Shown here in pieces: positions 26,997 to 36,785 of a stretch of 64,000 bases of DNA; the stretch's first letter is position 1, and each line of letters begins with the position of its first letter. Location of the stretch: positions 1 through 64,000 of the forward strand of contig NZ_DATCTF010000011.1 in assembly GCF_036568125.1 (NCBI RefSeq), written 5' to 3'. Under the pieces are notes generated by a model. That model was not told where the DNA came from, did not search any database, and worked only from the letters and a program-made list of their open reading frames with translations. The stretch is from Magnetovibrio sp. (GTDB taxonomy: Bacteria > Pseudomonadota > Alphaproteobacteria > Rhodospirillales > Magnetovibrionaceae). The position numbers were made by a program, and so were the translations under genes.

Positions 26997-28032
26997 TGCG
27001 GACCTCCAACGTGCAACGGACACAAGGATCGACCGCCAAGACGTGCAGCTCCGCCGCCGCGTTCAAAGCATCGGGATCGACTGCCGCGGCCCCCAAGAGC
27101 CCAGTCGCCACCACGCCATCATTTAAAAAATTCAAATCGGTCGGCGCATCGATCACGTAGGTTGATATCTTGCCGTCCTTGACGCTTACAGTATGGGTCA
27201 ATGCGCCACGCGCCGTTTCCACCGTCGCCGTACCTGCACCGTTCGCGTTCGGATTGAATTCTCGACCAGAGCATGGATGAAGCTCCCCCACCGCGTTCAA
27301 CAACGACACCGGCAGACTCCGCATGTCGGCAAACCGCGCCAACAGCCGCGCACGCAACCCCGCGCCGAACGCGATCCGTGCGGCGGCGACATCCGCGTCG
27401 TTCCAGTGACGCGACAACGCCCCGCTTTCGGGCGCGACACCCTCGCCGAGCGCGCCAAAACCGTTGAGACCGCGACGGTCCAAAGCCGCCACCAGGGTCT
27501 CGGCAAGACCGCCTGGATCGAACGTCTTTGCCACGACATCCTGCAGATCGCACAAACGCGTGCGCAACGCATCTTCGTCCGGGCTCATCGCCACGCCACC
27601 AATGACCTTCCAATTTTGTCCATCAAATAGATCGGCTTCCAATCCGGCCTGCGCGGACAATGCCGCGCGTGCCACTTCGACGGCGGGGGGCATGTCGAGC
27701 ACGCGCGGCCAATCCATGCATACGCGTAAAAGCGTTTGGGTGAGCATTTCGGCTTCGCGCAGAATATCACGCGCCGCGCGGTGCGGTGCGGCGACGTTCA
27801 CGCCGCACGCGTCTTCCAAGGCTTCGAGCCCGGCCACGGTTTGCGCCATGGCGCACAGTGAAAACACCCGCCCCAACAGGCCAACCGTTTCTTCGGGCGT
27901 ACGCCCGGCGAAGACCTTGGCGACGCCGCGCGGACGGGTGCTGTCAATCTTAACCGCAGAGACCTGGCCCGCAAGGGTAAGGAGGCGCACGTTGATGTGC
28001 CCTGCGAAATCGCTGCCGATGGCGTTGGTCAT
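26989..28032 (-). CDS. hupK: HupK-like hydrogenase accessory protein (large-subunit relative)
   Basis: 347 residues that resemble a [NiFe]-hydrogenase large subunit but lack a working metal site. The N-terminal pair seen in true subunits is reduced to LGRVFSLCAMAQ, one Cys only, while the C-terminal DPCVRCTLE is kept close to the end. This matches HupK, a proposed scaffold or assembly protein found in rhizobia and other alphaproteobacteria. No real hydrogenase subunit gene is nearby. It overlaps hypA downstream and the small secreted-protein gene upstream (ATGA). Confidence 0.8.
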   Translation of the reverse strand: MTNAIGSDFAGHINVRLLTLAGQVSAVKIDSTRPRGVAKVFAGRTPEETVGLLGRVFSLCAMAQTVAGLEALEDACGVNVAAPHRAARDILREAEMLTQTLLRVCMDWPRVLDMPPAVEVARAALSAQAGLEADLFDGQNWKVIGGVAMSPDEDALRTRLCDLQDVVAKTFDPGGLAETLVAALDRRGLNGFGALGEGVAPESGALSRHWNDADVAAARIAFGAGLRARLLARFADMRSLPVSLLNAVGELHPCSGREFNPNANGAGTATVETARGALTHTVSVKDGKISTYVIDAPTDLNFLNDGVVATGLLGAAAVDPDALNAAAELHVLAVDPCVRCTLEVRNA

Positions 28033-28409
28033 TTGCCTCGCTCCGGCAATTGAATGTGCTGCGTCCTACCACCCAAGCCGTGAACCATGTCGTGAGCGCG
28101 CACAGCGACGGTCGTCACGTTTGGGGGAATGCGCACCCCGCCCAACGAGCGAGTGAACGGCTGTTCGTCGACGTGTGGGTGCGCCAAAATCCGTGTGCCC
28201 AAAACCGTGCCATCGGGGGCAACGATATCATAAGCATCGGCGTAGTGATCCCAGCCTTCGTCGGCGTGGCGTACGGTGACATCGAAACGATAGATACCGC
28301 CCGGCGCCGGCGCCGCGCGCACGTCGAGCACATCGGCTTCGCCCGCCCAAGCCTGAGCACCATACAGCAACGCGAGCAAACTTACTGTCGCAACGCGATC
28401 AGCCTTCAT
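28029..28409 (-). CDS. Small exported hypothetical protein in the hup/hyp operon
   Basis: 126 residues from ATG 28409. Signal peptide (1-22, ending QAWA) followed by a beta-sandwich-like domain: YRFDVTVRHADEGWDHYADAYDI, with DG(T)VLGTRILAHPHVDEQPFTRSL further on. Several conserved His residues are clustered (HADEGWDHY, HPHVDEQ, HDMVHG), which could bind a metal such as nickel, but that is inference. It overlaps ugpQ by 11 bases and hupK by 4, so it belongs to the operon. Confidence 0.7.
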   Translation of the reverse strand: MKADRVATVSLLALLYGAQAWAGEADVLDVRAAPAPGGIYRFDVTVRHADEGWDHYADAYDIVAPDGTVLGTRILAHPHVDEQPFTRSLGGVRIPPNVTTVAVRAHDMVHGLGGRTQHIQLPERGK

Positions 28410-29154
28410 CGTCAAGGGCCTCCAACATGACATCGGGACAATCCGTAAACACCGCATCCACCCCCCAGGCGAACAAGTCCTTCGCTTGATCGGGGTCGTT
28501 GACGGTGAACACGTGCAGCCGCGCACCATGAGCACGCACATCGCGCACCAGATCGGGGGTCACGAACGGCGCATAACAATGCAGATTGACGCACCCAAAC
28601 CGAGCCAAACGCGCACGCCAATCGGGCGGCACGGCATCGCATAGATAGCCCAGATCAACGCCCGGCATCTCGGCCGCAAATTGTTCCAGGGCCAACGGAT
28701 TGAACGACGACACCACCAGCGCCATGTCCGCGCGCCAGACGTTTTTAAGTGTGTCGCAAATGGCGGAGACCGTTGGCGCTTCCCAACCCAGCGTCGGCTT
28801 GAGTTCCAAGTTCACACTGAAACCGCGATCTGCGGCAAGTTCCAACGCTTGTTCCAAGGTCGGGATCCGTTCGCCCGCGAACCTGACGTCGAACCAACCA
28901 CCGGCGTCCAACGCCTGAAGCTCGGCCAGGGTTTTCAAGATCACCGGCCCTTGGCCGTCGCTACACCGGTTGAGTGTTTCGTCGTGCATCAGCACCGGCA
29001 CGCCGTCGGCGCTGATGGTGACGTCGAATTCCACCGCCCGTGCGCCCAGCGTGGCGGCCTCGGCGATGGCCGCCAGGGTGTTTTCCGGCGCACGCTTACT
29101 GGCGCCGCGATGGGCGATGATTTTGGGCAGGTAGCCAGGGCGGTGGTCGGACAT
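28399..29154 (-). CDS. ugpQ: Glycerophosphodiester phosphodiesterase
   Basis: 251 residues without a signal peptide, so a cytosolic UgpQ-type enzyme that splits glycerophosphodiesters into glycerol 3-phosphate and an alcohol. The TIM-barrel signature is complete: IAHRGASKRAPENTL with the catalytic His, EFDVTISADGVPVLMHDETLNR (E, D and second His), and NLELKP. First gene of a unit that continues with a small exported protein and hydrogenase accessory genes, an odd combination. Confidence 0.9.
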   Translation of the reverse strand: MSDHRPGYLPKIIAHRGASKRAPENTLAAIAEAATLGARAVEFDVTISADGVPVLMHDETLNRCSDGQGPVILKTLAELQALDAGGWFDVRFAGERIPTLEQALELAADRGFSVNLELKPTLGWEAPTVSAICDTLKNVWRADMALVVSSFNPLALEQFAAEMPGVDLGYLCDAVPPDWRARLARFGCVNLHCYAPFVTPDLVRDVRAHGARLHVFTVNDPDQAKDLFAWGVDAVFTDCPDVMLEALDDEG

Positions 29155-29232
29155 ATCGGGGTCTCGTCAATTCAGGCCAACGTTGACCCGAGTATGACGG
29201 ACAACTGCACCACAGAGCAAATCTTATAGGCG

Positions 29233-29270
29233 GAAAAAACCCGCCGGATGCGTACCGCACCCGACGGGTT
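29233..29270 (-). terminator. Rho-independent terminator of the nap operon
   Basis: On the minus strand AACCCGTCGGGTGCG pairs with CGCATCCGGCGGGTT (15 bases with two G-U pairs) around a GTA loop and runs into TTTTTT. It starts 46 bases after the napC stop. Confidence 0.9.
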
Positions 29271-29316
29271 CAAAAGGAAGACCGTACACGTCAAACAGTC
29301 CCGTTTCAGGCCCTGG

Positions 29317-29955
29317 TCAATTGGCCAAATTCGGGTTGCCGACGTTGGGCACACCCTCCACACCGACAATGCCGGCGGGCAGTTCGTGGGCGATACCTTT
29401 GTGGCAATCGATGCAGGTCATGCCGTTATCGATGGCTTCTTCGTGACGTCCACGAGAACGTTTTTCTTGCACCACGAAGTCCATGAATTCGAAGTTATGG
29501 CAGTTGCGGCATTCGCGGGAATCCGTTTCCTTCATCACCTTCCACACGTTCTTGGCCAACTCCAGTCGCTTGGCTTCATACTTTTCGCGGGTGTCGATGG
29601 TGCCGAGGAAATGGTGCAGCAACTCGTTGGAAGCTTTGATCTTACGCGCCATTTTGTGCACCCAGGTTTTCGGCACGTGGCAATCGGGACACGTCGCGCG
29701 CACCCCGGTGCGGTTTGAATAGTGAACCGTTTCCTTGTATTCGCGGTACACGTTGGCTTCCATCTCGTGGCACGTTACGCAGAACGTTTCCGTGTTGGTA
29801 AGTTCCAACGACCAGTTGAAGCCACCCCAAAACATGATGCCGACAAAAAAGCCGGAGACCAGGAGTGTGCCCATGGCGTATCGGGCCGTGGGGCGGCGAA
29901 GCTGTTGCCACATCCGGCCCAGGAAGGAGTTCGGTTCTTCGTTCGAGGCGCTCAT
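29317..29955 (-). CDS. napC: NapC/NirT-family tetraheme cytochrome c
   Basis: 212 residues: one N-terminal membrane anchor (about 27-50) and four CxxCH haem sites (CVTCH, CPDCH, CRNCH, CIDCH), as in NapC. It passes electrons from membrane quinol to NapB in the periplasm. Last gene of the cluster, followed by a strong terminator. Confidence 0.95.
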   Translation of the reverse strand: MSASNEEPNSFLGRMWQQLRRPTARYAMGTLLVSGFFVGIMFWGGFNWSLELTNTETFCVTCHEMEANVYREYKETVHYSNRTGVRATCPDCHVPKTWVHKMARKIKASNELLHHFLGTIDTREKYEAKRLELAKNVWKVMKETDSRECRNCHNFEFMDFVVQEKRSRGRHEEAIDNGMTCIDCHKGIAHELPAGIVGVEGVPNVGNPNLAN

Positions 29956-30028
29956 GGCTCAATCCCCTCTCGCAAGTGTGTGCTGCCCCCTATGCGGGGC
30001 GTCATCTCGAATATCGCTACGGCGCGTG

Positions 30029-30484
30029 TCACTTCAGGTCGATCGACGACGTAAACGTGTTCGGCACCAGCGCATTGGTTTCGGCCTGCGGAACATGGCA
30101 CTGGTTGCAGAACCAGCGGCTTCCGGACACCTTGTTCAGGCGCACGCCCGTCGGGCTGACGTAATGCGTTTCACTGATCTTCGGTGCGTTGGCTTCAACG
30201 TTCTGCGGCCAGTCGTGACACCCCAGACACTGATTGGCCTTCAGATCGATTTGATACTTTTCGATCTTGTGTGGAATCAGCGGCGGTTGCTGACGATAAT
30301 TGCGCGTAAACCGCTTGCCGGTATCTTGTTTGGTGATATCGGCCGCGCCCGGTTCTTCGTCGAGCGCCGTCTGCCCGCGCAACGACGTCACCCCTTCTTC
30401 GGCGTATGCGGCGTGGTTCATGCCAAACGCCGACACGGCCACAACAGCTATCCCCACCGCCATCACCTTGATCCAAGTCTTCAT
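30029..30484 (-). CDS. napB: Diheme cytochrome c, NapB subunit of periplasmic nitrate reductase
   Basis: 151 residues with a signal peptide (1-28, ending AAYA) and two haem sites, CLGCH and CNQCH. The block LRGQTALDEEPGAADI is a NapB signature. NapB transfers electrons from NapC to NapA. It lies between napH and napC in the operon. Confidence 0.95.
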   Translation of the reverse strand: MKTWIKVMAVGIAVVAVSAFGMNHAAYAEEGVTSLRGQTALDEEPGAADITKQDTGKRFTRNYRQQPPLIPHKIEKYQIDLKANQCLGCHDWPQNVEANAPKISETHYVSPTGVRLNKVSGSRWFCNQCHVPQAETNALVPNTFTSSIDLK

Positions 30485-30535
30485 GACCAGTCTCCCTTTC
30501 TAGCCTAAGTAGGCAAAACCTCTCCGGCCGGGTTT

Positions 30536-31453
30536 TCACGCCGCGTGCCGGTCCGTTGAAATTGGTATGCTTTCCTCATCCACCTCGCCCTTGGGCGGGT
30601 CGTTGCGAAAGCGGACATCAAACGAAAAAACATCTTTGGCGCACACATCGATGCAGCGCCCGCAGTTGGTGCAATCGCCAGACAAGATCACCGGCCCGAT
30701 AGCCGAGCCTGCGCCGCGTAACGCTGGGGTGATCACGTGGGGTTCGGGGCACACCGCGAAGCAATCCATGCAATCGTTACAGGCTTTGCGGTTTTGCGCC
30801 GAAACCCGCGTCAAGCTAACCGACCCGATCAAACCGTAAAACGCCCCCATGGGGCACAAATGCCCGCACCAGCCGCGCCGGCTGACCACCAAGTCGAACA
30901 GGAAGATCGCCAGCGCCACGGTCCAAACATAGCTGCTGCCGAACACCAAACCGCGATGCAGAATGGTGACCGGATTGAGCATTTCCCAAGCCATCACCCC
31001 GGTAATCAAGGCCGTGACCATAACCGAAGCCAAAATCCACAACCGTGTTTCGCGCACAGGCTGCCAGCCCTTGGGCAGGTCGAGGCGCTTGGCCGCCCAC
31101 CGCGACGCATCGGTGACGATGTTCATCGGACACACGAACGAACAGTAACTGCGTCCGCCGACCAAGACGTAAACCGCCAACACGACTGCGGCACCGATCA
31201 GTGCGCTTGCGGCGGCGACGTGGCCCGCCAGCAAACTCTGCACCAAAATAAACGGATCGCTCAGCGGCAACACGCCTAAGGTGAGGCTAGACGTCAGGTT
31301 GCCTTTGACGATCCACACACCCGCAAGCGGGCCAGCCAGAAACAAGCCCAAGATGCCGAACTGCACCGCGCGGCGGATCAGCAGCCACTTGTGTGCGACC
31401 AACCAGCCTTTCGATTTCACCGCATCGCGTCCGGGATAGGCTTTGGTACTCAT
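30536..31453 (-). CDS. napH: NapH, quinol dehydrogenase membrane subunit
   Basis: 305 residues with four to five membrane helices and two cytosolic 4Fe-4S sets near the C-terminus ([14 protein letters not shown] and [11 protein letters not shown]), plus the membrane-edge CPMNI and CPMGA motifs shared by NapH and NosR-like proteins. With NapG it provides a second quinol-to-NapB route beside NapC. It overlaps napG by 4 bases. Confidence 0.93.
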   Translation of the reverse strand: MSTKAYPGRDAVKSKGWLVAHKWLLIRRAVQFGILGLFLAGPLAGVWIVKGNLTSSLTLGVLPLSDPFILVQSLLAGHVAAASALIGAAVVLAVYVLVGGRSYCSFVCPMNIVTDASRWAAKRLDLPKGWQPVRETRLWILASVMVTALITGVMAWEMLNPVTILHRGLVFGSSYVWTVALAIFLFDLVVSRRGWCGHLCPMGAFYGLIGSVSLTRVSAQNRKACNDCMDCFAVCPEPHVITPALRGAGSAIGPVILSGDCTNCGRCIDVCAKDVFSFDVRFRNDPPKGEVDEESIPISTDRHAA

Positions 31454-32223
31454 TTGAGACCTCCCCCCAAATTACCCGGCATCCGGTCGGGAAGATCGAC
31501 GATGCCTTGAATCAGGGCTTCACCCTTGTTTTCCTTTTCCACCCAGCCGAGACGATAGTGCTCACCGATGCGGCCCTTGGCCAAATGACGGGGAAAGACG
31601 CGGATGGCGGCAGTTTCCAAAACACATGAGCGTTCACACTTACCGCACCCGGTGCACTTGTCCGAATGCACCGTGGGAATGAAGACAGCGTGCTTGCCGG
31701 TGCGCGGGTTGTGCAGCATCTCCAACGTGATCGCTTGGTCAATGGCCGGGCACACCCGATAGCACACGTCGCAACGCAATCCTTGGAAATTCAGGCAGGT
31801 TTCCTCGTCCACCAACACCGCCAGCCCCATGTCGGCGTCGTCGATGTTGGTGAGGTTCGGATCCAGTGCGCCGGTCGGGCACGCCTTGACGCACGGAATG
31901 TCGTCGCACATCTCGCACGGTGCGCGACGGGCAACGAAATAGGGCGTGCCCACCGGCACATCTTCGCCGACATCGGCCAACCCCAAAGTCGGATAGGGGC
32001 AATCGCGCACGCACAACCCACAACGGATACACGCGGCGAGAAAGTCGCTTTCCGCCCCCGCCCCTGGTGGACGCAAAGCCTGCGCGGGCAGTGATTGAGC
32101 CTGACGGGCGAACAATCCCACCACCAAGCTGAGCGCACCCACGCCCCCGGCGGCCCTGGCGACATTGGCCAAAAACCGGCGGCGCGACTGCACGCTCTTG
32201 GTGGATGTGGATGGTTCGCCCAT
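31450..32223 (-). CDS. napG: NapG, periplasmic ferredoxin-type protein
   Basis: 257 residues. Twin-arginine-type signal ([15 protein letters not shown]) and four 4Fe-4S motifs, including [26 protein letters not shown] and [11 protein letters not shown]. It works with NapH in quinol oxidation for periplasmic nitrate reduction. Between napA and napH in the operon. Confidence 0.93.
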   Translation of the reverse strand: MGEPSTSTKSVQSRRRFLANVARAAGGVGALSLVVGLFARQAQSLPAQALRPPGAGAESDFLAACIRCGLCVRDCPYPTLGLADVGEDVPVGTPYFVARRAPCEMCDDIPCVKACPTGALDPNLTNIDDADMGLAVLVDEETCLNFQGLRCDVCYRVCPAIDQAITLEMLHNPRTGKHAVFIPTVHSDKCTGCGKCERSCVLETAAIRVFPRHLAKGRIGEHYRLGWVEKENKGEALIQGIVDLPDRMPGNLGGGLK

Positions 32224-32246
32224 AATCGAGCCCTACCCCTTAGCCG

Positions 32247-34757
32247 TTAAGCCCGCACCACGCGGCACGCGCACTTTTTGTAATCCGTTTCCTTGGAAAG
32301 CGGATCTGTGGCGTCGAGCGTGAGCTTGTTGACCAATTGCCCCGCATCGAACCATGGCATGAACACCAAGCCCCGAGGCGGTTTGTTGCGGCCGCGCGTT
32401 TCGACGCGGGTGGTCACTTCGCCACGTCGCGTCTGCACCTTGACTTCCTGACCGCGTTTCAGGCCGCGATCCTTGGCGTCGTCCGGATGCATGTAGATCT
32501 TCGCATCCGGGAAGGCGCGATAGAGTTCCGGCACACGCCGAGTCATAGAGCCGGAATGCCAGTGTTCCAACACACGCCCGGTGCTGAGCCACAGATTGTA
32601 TTCGTCATCCGGGCTTTCGGCAGGTGGTTCGTACGGCGCAAAGATGATCGCCGCACGGCCATCGGGCTTGCCATAGAACTGCACGCCCGTTCCGGCTTCG
32701 ACATGCTTGTCGTAACCTTCGCGGAACCGCCACAGGGTTTCCTGACCGTCCAACACCGGCCAGCGTAGACCGCGAGCGTTGTGATAGGCGTCGAACGGCG
32801 CCATCTCGTGACCCTTTTTGGGTCCTTTGTACTGGAACTCGCGATATTCCTCGAACAGGCCCTTTTGCAGGTAGAAACCGAAGTCCTTGGATTCCGAGTT
32901 GTTGTACACATTGCCTGCGTTGTCGGTGATGTCTTGCAGCGGAAATTTGTCCGTGTGGCCATTTCTGAACAACACTTCATAGAGCGTCTTGCCGCGATGT
33001 TCCGGCTTCAACGCCAGCAGTTCCTCGGGCCAAACCTCCTCGACCTTGAAGCGTTTGGAGAATTCGACCACTTGCCAGACGTCGGATTTCGCCTCGCCCG
33101 GGGCATCGACTTGTTGACGCCAGAACTGGGTGCGTCGTTCGGCGTTGCCGTAAGCGCCTTCTTTTTCCATCCACATCGCCGTGGGCAGTATCAAGTCGGC
33201 GGCCATCGCGGTAACGGTCGGATACGGGTCGGATACGGTGATGAAGTTTTCCGGGTTGCGATAGCCGGGATAACCTTCTTCGTTCATGTTCGGCGCCGCT
33301 TGCATGTTGTTGTTGCACTGGACCCAGTAAGCGTTGAGCTTGCCGTCCTTCAACATGCGATTTTGCAGCACGGCGTGGTAGCCGGGCTTGGGCGGAATCG
33401 TGCCTTTGGGCAAGTCCCAGGTGGCCTCGGCGAAATCGCGGTGCTTTTCGTTCATTACCACCAAATCGGCCGGCAAGCGATGAGCGAAGGTGCCGACCTC
33501 GCGCGCCGTGCCGCATGCCGACGGCTGACCGGTAAGCGAGAACGGGCTGTTGCCCGGCTCGGCGATTTTGCCCATCAACAGGTGAACGTTGTACAGCAGA
33601 CCGTTCACCCACACACCACGGGTGTGCTGGTTGAACCCCATGGTCCAATACGACGTGACCTTCTTGTTGGGGTCGGCATAGAGCTGCGCCAACTTCTCAA
33701 GCTTTTCAGCCGGAACACCGGACATTTCGCTGGCTTTTTCCAACGTATATTCCGACACCATGGCGGCGTATTCGTCGAACGAAATTTTGTTGAACTTACC
33801 TTTATCCGGATTCTTCGCGGCCTTTTGCAGCGGATGTTCGGGACGCAGCCCATAGCCGATGTCGGTGGTGGTGGCGTTGAAGTTGACGTGCTTGTCGATG
33901 AAGTCCTGATTGTAGGCTTTGTTCTGGATGATGTAATTGGCGATGTAGTTGAGGATCGCCAGATCGGTTTGCGGGGTGAAGATCATGCCGTTGTCGGCCA
34001 GTTCGAAACAACGATGTTCGAAGGTCGACAGCACGTGCACTTCGCAACCCGGACGCGTCAGGCGCGTGTCGGTCAGGCGCGACCATAAGATCGGGTGCAT
34101 TTCCGCCATATTGGCGCCCCACAGCACGAACGCGTCGGCGTGCTCAAGGTCATCGTAGCAACCCATCGGTTCGTCAATGCCGAACGCCCGCATGAACGCA
34201 CCCACCGCGGACGCCATGCAATGGCGCGCGTTGGGATCGATGTTGTTGGAACGCATGCCCGCCTTCATGAACTTGGACGCGGCGTAGCCTTCCCAGATGG
34301 TCCACTGGCCGGAGCCGAACATACCCACCGAGGTCGGGCCTTTTTTCTTCAGGGCCTCTTTCCACTTTTCGGCCATGACGTCGAAGGCCTCGTCCCACGA
34401 GACTTCTTCAAAATTGCCTTCTTTGTCGTATACGCCGTTGGTCTTGCGCAACAGCGGCTTGGTGAGGCGATCCTTGCCGTACATGATTTTGGACAGGAAA
34501 TAGCCCTTGATGCAGTTCAGGCCCTTGTTGACCGGTGCGTCGGGATCGCCCTGGGTGGCGACGACGCGGCCTTTCTTGGTGCCGACCAGAACGCCGCAAC
34601 CGGTTCCGCAAAAGCGGCACACGCCCTTGTCCCAGCGGATGTCATCATCGGGAGATGCCGCCGTGGCGACATTGACGCCCGTTAACGTGGTGCCCGCCGC
34701 GGTTGCTGCGGCCAGGGCGGCTTGGGTCTTGATGAAGTCCCGCCTTGTGATGCTCAT
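32247..34757 (-). CDS. napA: Periplasmic nitrate reductase catalytic subunit NapA
   Basis: 836 residues, full length. Twin-arginine signal ([12 protein letters not shown]), 4Fe-4S binding at CRFCGTGC and, further on, GLNCIKGYF, and the molybdenum-ligand Cys in [10 protein letters not shown]. Domains follow the molybdopterin oxidoreductase order, ending in the molybdopterin-dinucleotide domain ([15 protein letters not shown] and [14 protein letters not shown]). It reduces nitrate to nitrite in the periplasm using electrons from NapB. ATG overlaps the napD stop. Confidence 0.97.
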   Translation of the reverse strand: MSITRRDFIKTQAALAAATAAGTTLTGVNVATAASPDDDIRWDKGVCRFCGTGCGVLVGTKKGRVVATQGDPDAPVNKGLNCIKGYFLSKIMYGKDRLTKPLLRKTNGVYDKEGNFEEVSWDEAFDVMAEKWKEALKKKGPTSVGMFGSGQWTIWEGYAASKFMKAGMRSNNIDPNARHCMASAVGAFMRAFGIDEPMGCYDDLEHADAFVLWGANMAEMHPILWSRLTDTRLTRPGCEVHVLSTFEHRCFELADNGMIFTPQTDLAILNYIANYIIQNKAYNQDFIDKHVNFNATTTDIGYGLRPEHPLQKAAKNPDKGKFNKISFDEYAAMVSEYTLEKASEMSGVPAEKLEKLAQLYADPNKKVTSYWTMGFNQHTRGVWVNGLLYNVHLLMGKIAEPGNSPFSLTGQPSACGTAREVGTFAHRLPADLVVMNEKHRDFAEATWDLPKGTIPPKPGYHAVLQNRMLKDGKLNAYWVQCNNNMQAAPNMNEEGYPGYRNPENFITVSDPYPTVTAMAADLILPTAMWMEKEGAYGNAERRTQFWRQQVDAPGEAKSDVWQVVEFSKRFKVEEVWPEELLALKPEHRGKTLYEVLFRNGHTDKFPLQDITDNAGNVYNNSESKDFGFYLQKGLFEEYREFQYKGPKKGHEMAPFDAYHNARGLRWPVLDGQETLWRFREGYDKHVEAGTGVQFYGKPDGRAAIIFAPYEPPAESPDDEYNLWLSTGRVLEHWHSGSMTRRVPELYRAFPDAKIYMHPDDAKDRGLKRGQEVKVQTRRGEVTTRVETRGRNKPPRGLVFMPWFDAGQLVNKLTLDATDPLSKETDYKKCACRVVRA

Positions 34758-35011
34758 GATACGTGCTCCCCTTCGCCGTGATCTTCTTCGAAATGGGTGT
34801 AAACAAGAGAGGCGCTCAGCACCCCTGCGATGGTTCTGAAGGAATCAAAAACTTGTGCCGCCTTGCCGTCGTCCGGATTGTCGACGGTGACGACCAAGCG
34901 GCCGTCCTCCGTGACTTTGTGCACCTCAGCGCCGTCCAAAGCCTCGACGGCGGCTTGAACCGATGCGGCGTTTTCCGGTACGGCATGGATAACCAGACCC
35001 GTTATGCTCAC
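34754..35011 (-). CDS. napD: NapD, NapA-specific twin-arginine signal chaperone
   Basis: 85 residues starting at a GTG (35011) that overlaps the napF stop as GTGA, with GGGAGGA a few bases upstream. The N-terminal SITGLVIHA strand and the ferredoxin-like fold (GRLVVTVD) match NapD, which guards the NapA signal peptide until cofactor insertion. Its stop overlaps the napA start. Confidence 0.9.
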   Translation of the reverse strand: MSITGLVIHAVPENAASVQAAVEALDGAEVHKVTEDGRLVVTVDNPDDGKAAQVFDSFRTIAGVLSASLVYTHFEEDHGEGEHVS

Positions 35012-35523
35012 GACTGTTCCTCCCGTTGAACTGAAACGACTTCGACCGCGCCAACCGGGCACGGCGCAACACACGCCCCGCACCCTGTGCAGGCGGATGG
35101 ATTGACAATGGGGTGGGCAACGCCGCCCACGGCCAATTGAAAGCGAATAGCGCGGGCATCGCAGCGATCGCCGCAAACCCGGCAGGTGACTCCGTTTTGC
35201 GACAAACATTCCGCCCCGAAACGCGCCACGATGGCCCAGGGTTCCGCGCGATAGATGTCGTCTGCGACAATCGCGCCCGGCTCGCACACCTGCGCACAAT
35301 CGCCGCAAAACGTGCAAGCGCCATTTTGAAAATCGATTTCGGGAAAGCCGCCGCCACCCTGCACAATCACGCCCTCAGCGCAAACGCTGAGGCATTCGTT
35401 GCATTGGTCACATGCGTCGAGAAAGGTTGCTTGCGGTGCTGACCACGGCGGTCGTATCACTGGACGGGCCGGATTGGCCAAACGCCCCGTAAACAACGCC
35501 CTACGGGATATCGACACCTGCAT
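35008..35523 (-). CDS. napF: NapF, ferredoxin-type maturation protein
   Basis: 171 residues from ATG 35523, where AGGGAG lies 8 bases upstream; an in-frame ATG at 35541 lacks this. Several 4Fe-4S sets are visible (CDQCNECLSVC, CTFCGDCAQVC, CRVCGDRC, CTGCGACVAPCP). NapF is cytosolic and helps assemble the iron-sulfur cluster of NapA before export. First gene of napFDAGHBC. Confidence 0.92.
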   Translation of the reverse strand: MQVSISRRALFTGRLANPARPVIRPPWSAPQATFLDACDQCNECLSVCAEGVIVQGGGGFPEIDFQNGACTFCGDCAQVCEPGAIVADDIYRAEPWAIVARFGAECLSQNGVTCRVCGDRCDARAIRFQLAVGGVAHPIVNPSACTGCGACVAPCPVGAVEVVSVQREEQS

Positions 35524-35906
35524 GGATGGCTCCCTGGTCATGCCCACAATGACTTGGTTCCATACGCGCTGGCGTCCTGAAACCGTTTCCCGTTTTTTCC
35601 TGAGGATTGCGACTTTGTCGTTCAGACCAACAGGATTCCCGAACATTCAATCTTTATAATATTCAAGACCGCGCCGCCTTGACCACGGTCAATATTACCC
35701 TCAATTTTAATGTGGAAACTATACAAAAATAGAACACGCCATCACCTAAGCTACTCATGGATGCATATTCCCGGTTCACATGGAGCGAGAGCGTGTTTTA
35801 GAGGCGCGACCTTTCTGCAATTGGTTGTTCGCCCACATAATATTGTATTATTATAGAGCCACGCGGGGGCGCATCCATAACAGTGGGGGCTGAAGGGATA
35901 AGCGCA
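35524..35906. other. Divergent promoter region between nap and the PhnD-like/kinase genes
   Basis: 383 bases with no supported gene. It carries the FNR-type box at 35679-35692 and two AT-rich blocks (about 35650-35740 and 35835-35865) that could hold promoters for the two directions. Confidence 0.5.
35679..35692 (-). promoter_or_regulatory. FNR/CRP-type box upstream of the nap operon
   Basis: TTGAC, four bases, GTCAA is a palindromic match to the FNR/FixK/DNR operator (TTGAT-N4-ATCAA with the common C/G variant). It lies 156 bases upstream of napF, between nap and the divergent PhnD-like gene. Anaerobic or nitric-oxide control of nap is the likely role. Confidence 0.7.
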
Positions 35907-36785
35907 ATGCGAAATACATGTCGCACGATGCGTCATATTTGGCGTAACGCGTTTGCCGCGATCTCGTTCTTCATCGCAACGCTGATTTCCACTGTCGCTC
36001 TGGCCCAAGACGTCCCCATGACCTTGGGACTGATTCCGCATATGGCAGCCACGGACATGGCCCATCGCTTCAAGCCCTTGTCCGATTATCTGAGCCAAAA
36101 AATCGGTCGATCTGTCGAACTCAAGCTCTACAAACATTTTGAAGGGCTGATGGGCGACATTGGCGAAGGAAAGGTCGACATCGCCTTCCTTGGCCCCGTC
36201 CCTTATATCCAAATCACAAAACGCTATGGCCCCGTGCCCATCTTGGCACGAACCGAAATTTCAGGCCTGACGGGTTTCCACGGTGTGATCTTCGTTCGCA
36301 ACGACAGCCCGGCACGCACCATTTCGGATTTGCGTGGTGCGCACTTTGCGTCCGTCAGCCGTTTCTCCACGATGGACTTGCTGGCGCAGGCGATGATGAT
36401 CGACGTCGGCGTTCCTATTTCGGAACTTCCCCCACAACAATCCTTGGGCAGCCATCAAAATGTTGCCCTAGGGGTGCTGGTCGGCGACTTCGACGCGGGC
36501 TGTGTGAAACAGGATGTATTTGACCGGTACGCCGATCGCGGACTGCGCAAGCTGGCCGACACGTCCACCGTGCCGGAACACATTTTTGCGACCAACAACC
36601 ACATGCCGCAACAACTGGTTCAAGCGCTGCGTCAGGCGTTTCTTGATATGAATGACAGCGCTGAAGGACGCTCGGTCATGCGGCAAGTGAACACGGAAAT
36701 GACAGCGATGCGGCCCGCGAGCGATCCAGATTATGACGAATTGCGCCGCCTCCTGAGCTTGCTTGAAGGGAACCTCCTCCATTGA
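35907..36785 (+). CDS. PhnD-like periplasmic binding protein
   Basis: 292 residues. Signal peptide (about 1-34, ending VALAQ) then a type II binding fold like phosphonate/phosphite-binding PhnD: LGLIPHMAATDMAHRFKPLSDYLSQKIGR near the start, VDIAFLGPVPYI and DFDAGCVKQDVFDRY further on. No transporter genes accompany it; instead a histidine kinase starts inside its stop (TTGA). A sensory binding protein that reports ligand to the kinase, as TorT does for TorS, is therefore the likely role. Ligand unknown. It faces away from the nap operon. Confidence 0.82.
   Translation: MRNTCRTMRHIWRNAFAAISFFIATLISTVALAQDVPMTLGLIPHMAATDMAHRFKPLSDYLSQKIGRSVELKLYKHFEGLMGDIGEGKVDIAFLGPVPYIQITKRYGPVPILARTEISGLTGFHGVIFVRNDSPARTISDLRGAHFASVSRFSTMDLLAQAMMIDVGVPISELPPQQSLGSHQNVALGVLVGDFDAGCVKQDVFDRYADRGLRKLADTSTVPEHIFATNNHMPQQLVQALRQAFLDMNDSAEGRSVMRQVNTEMTAMRPASDPDYDELRRLLSLLEGNLLH

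Noticed and set aside
32781-34088. A 435-codon plus-strand open frame across napA
   Set aside because: Antisense to an intact napA; typical GC-rich shadow.
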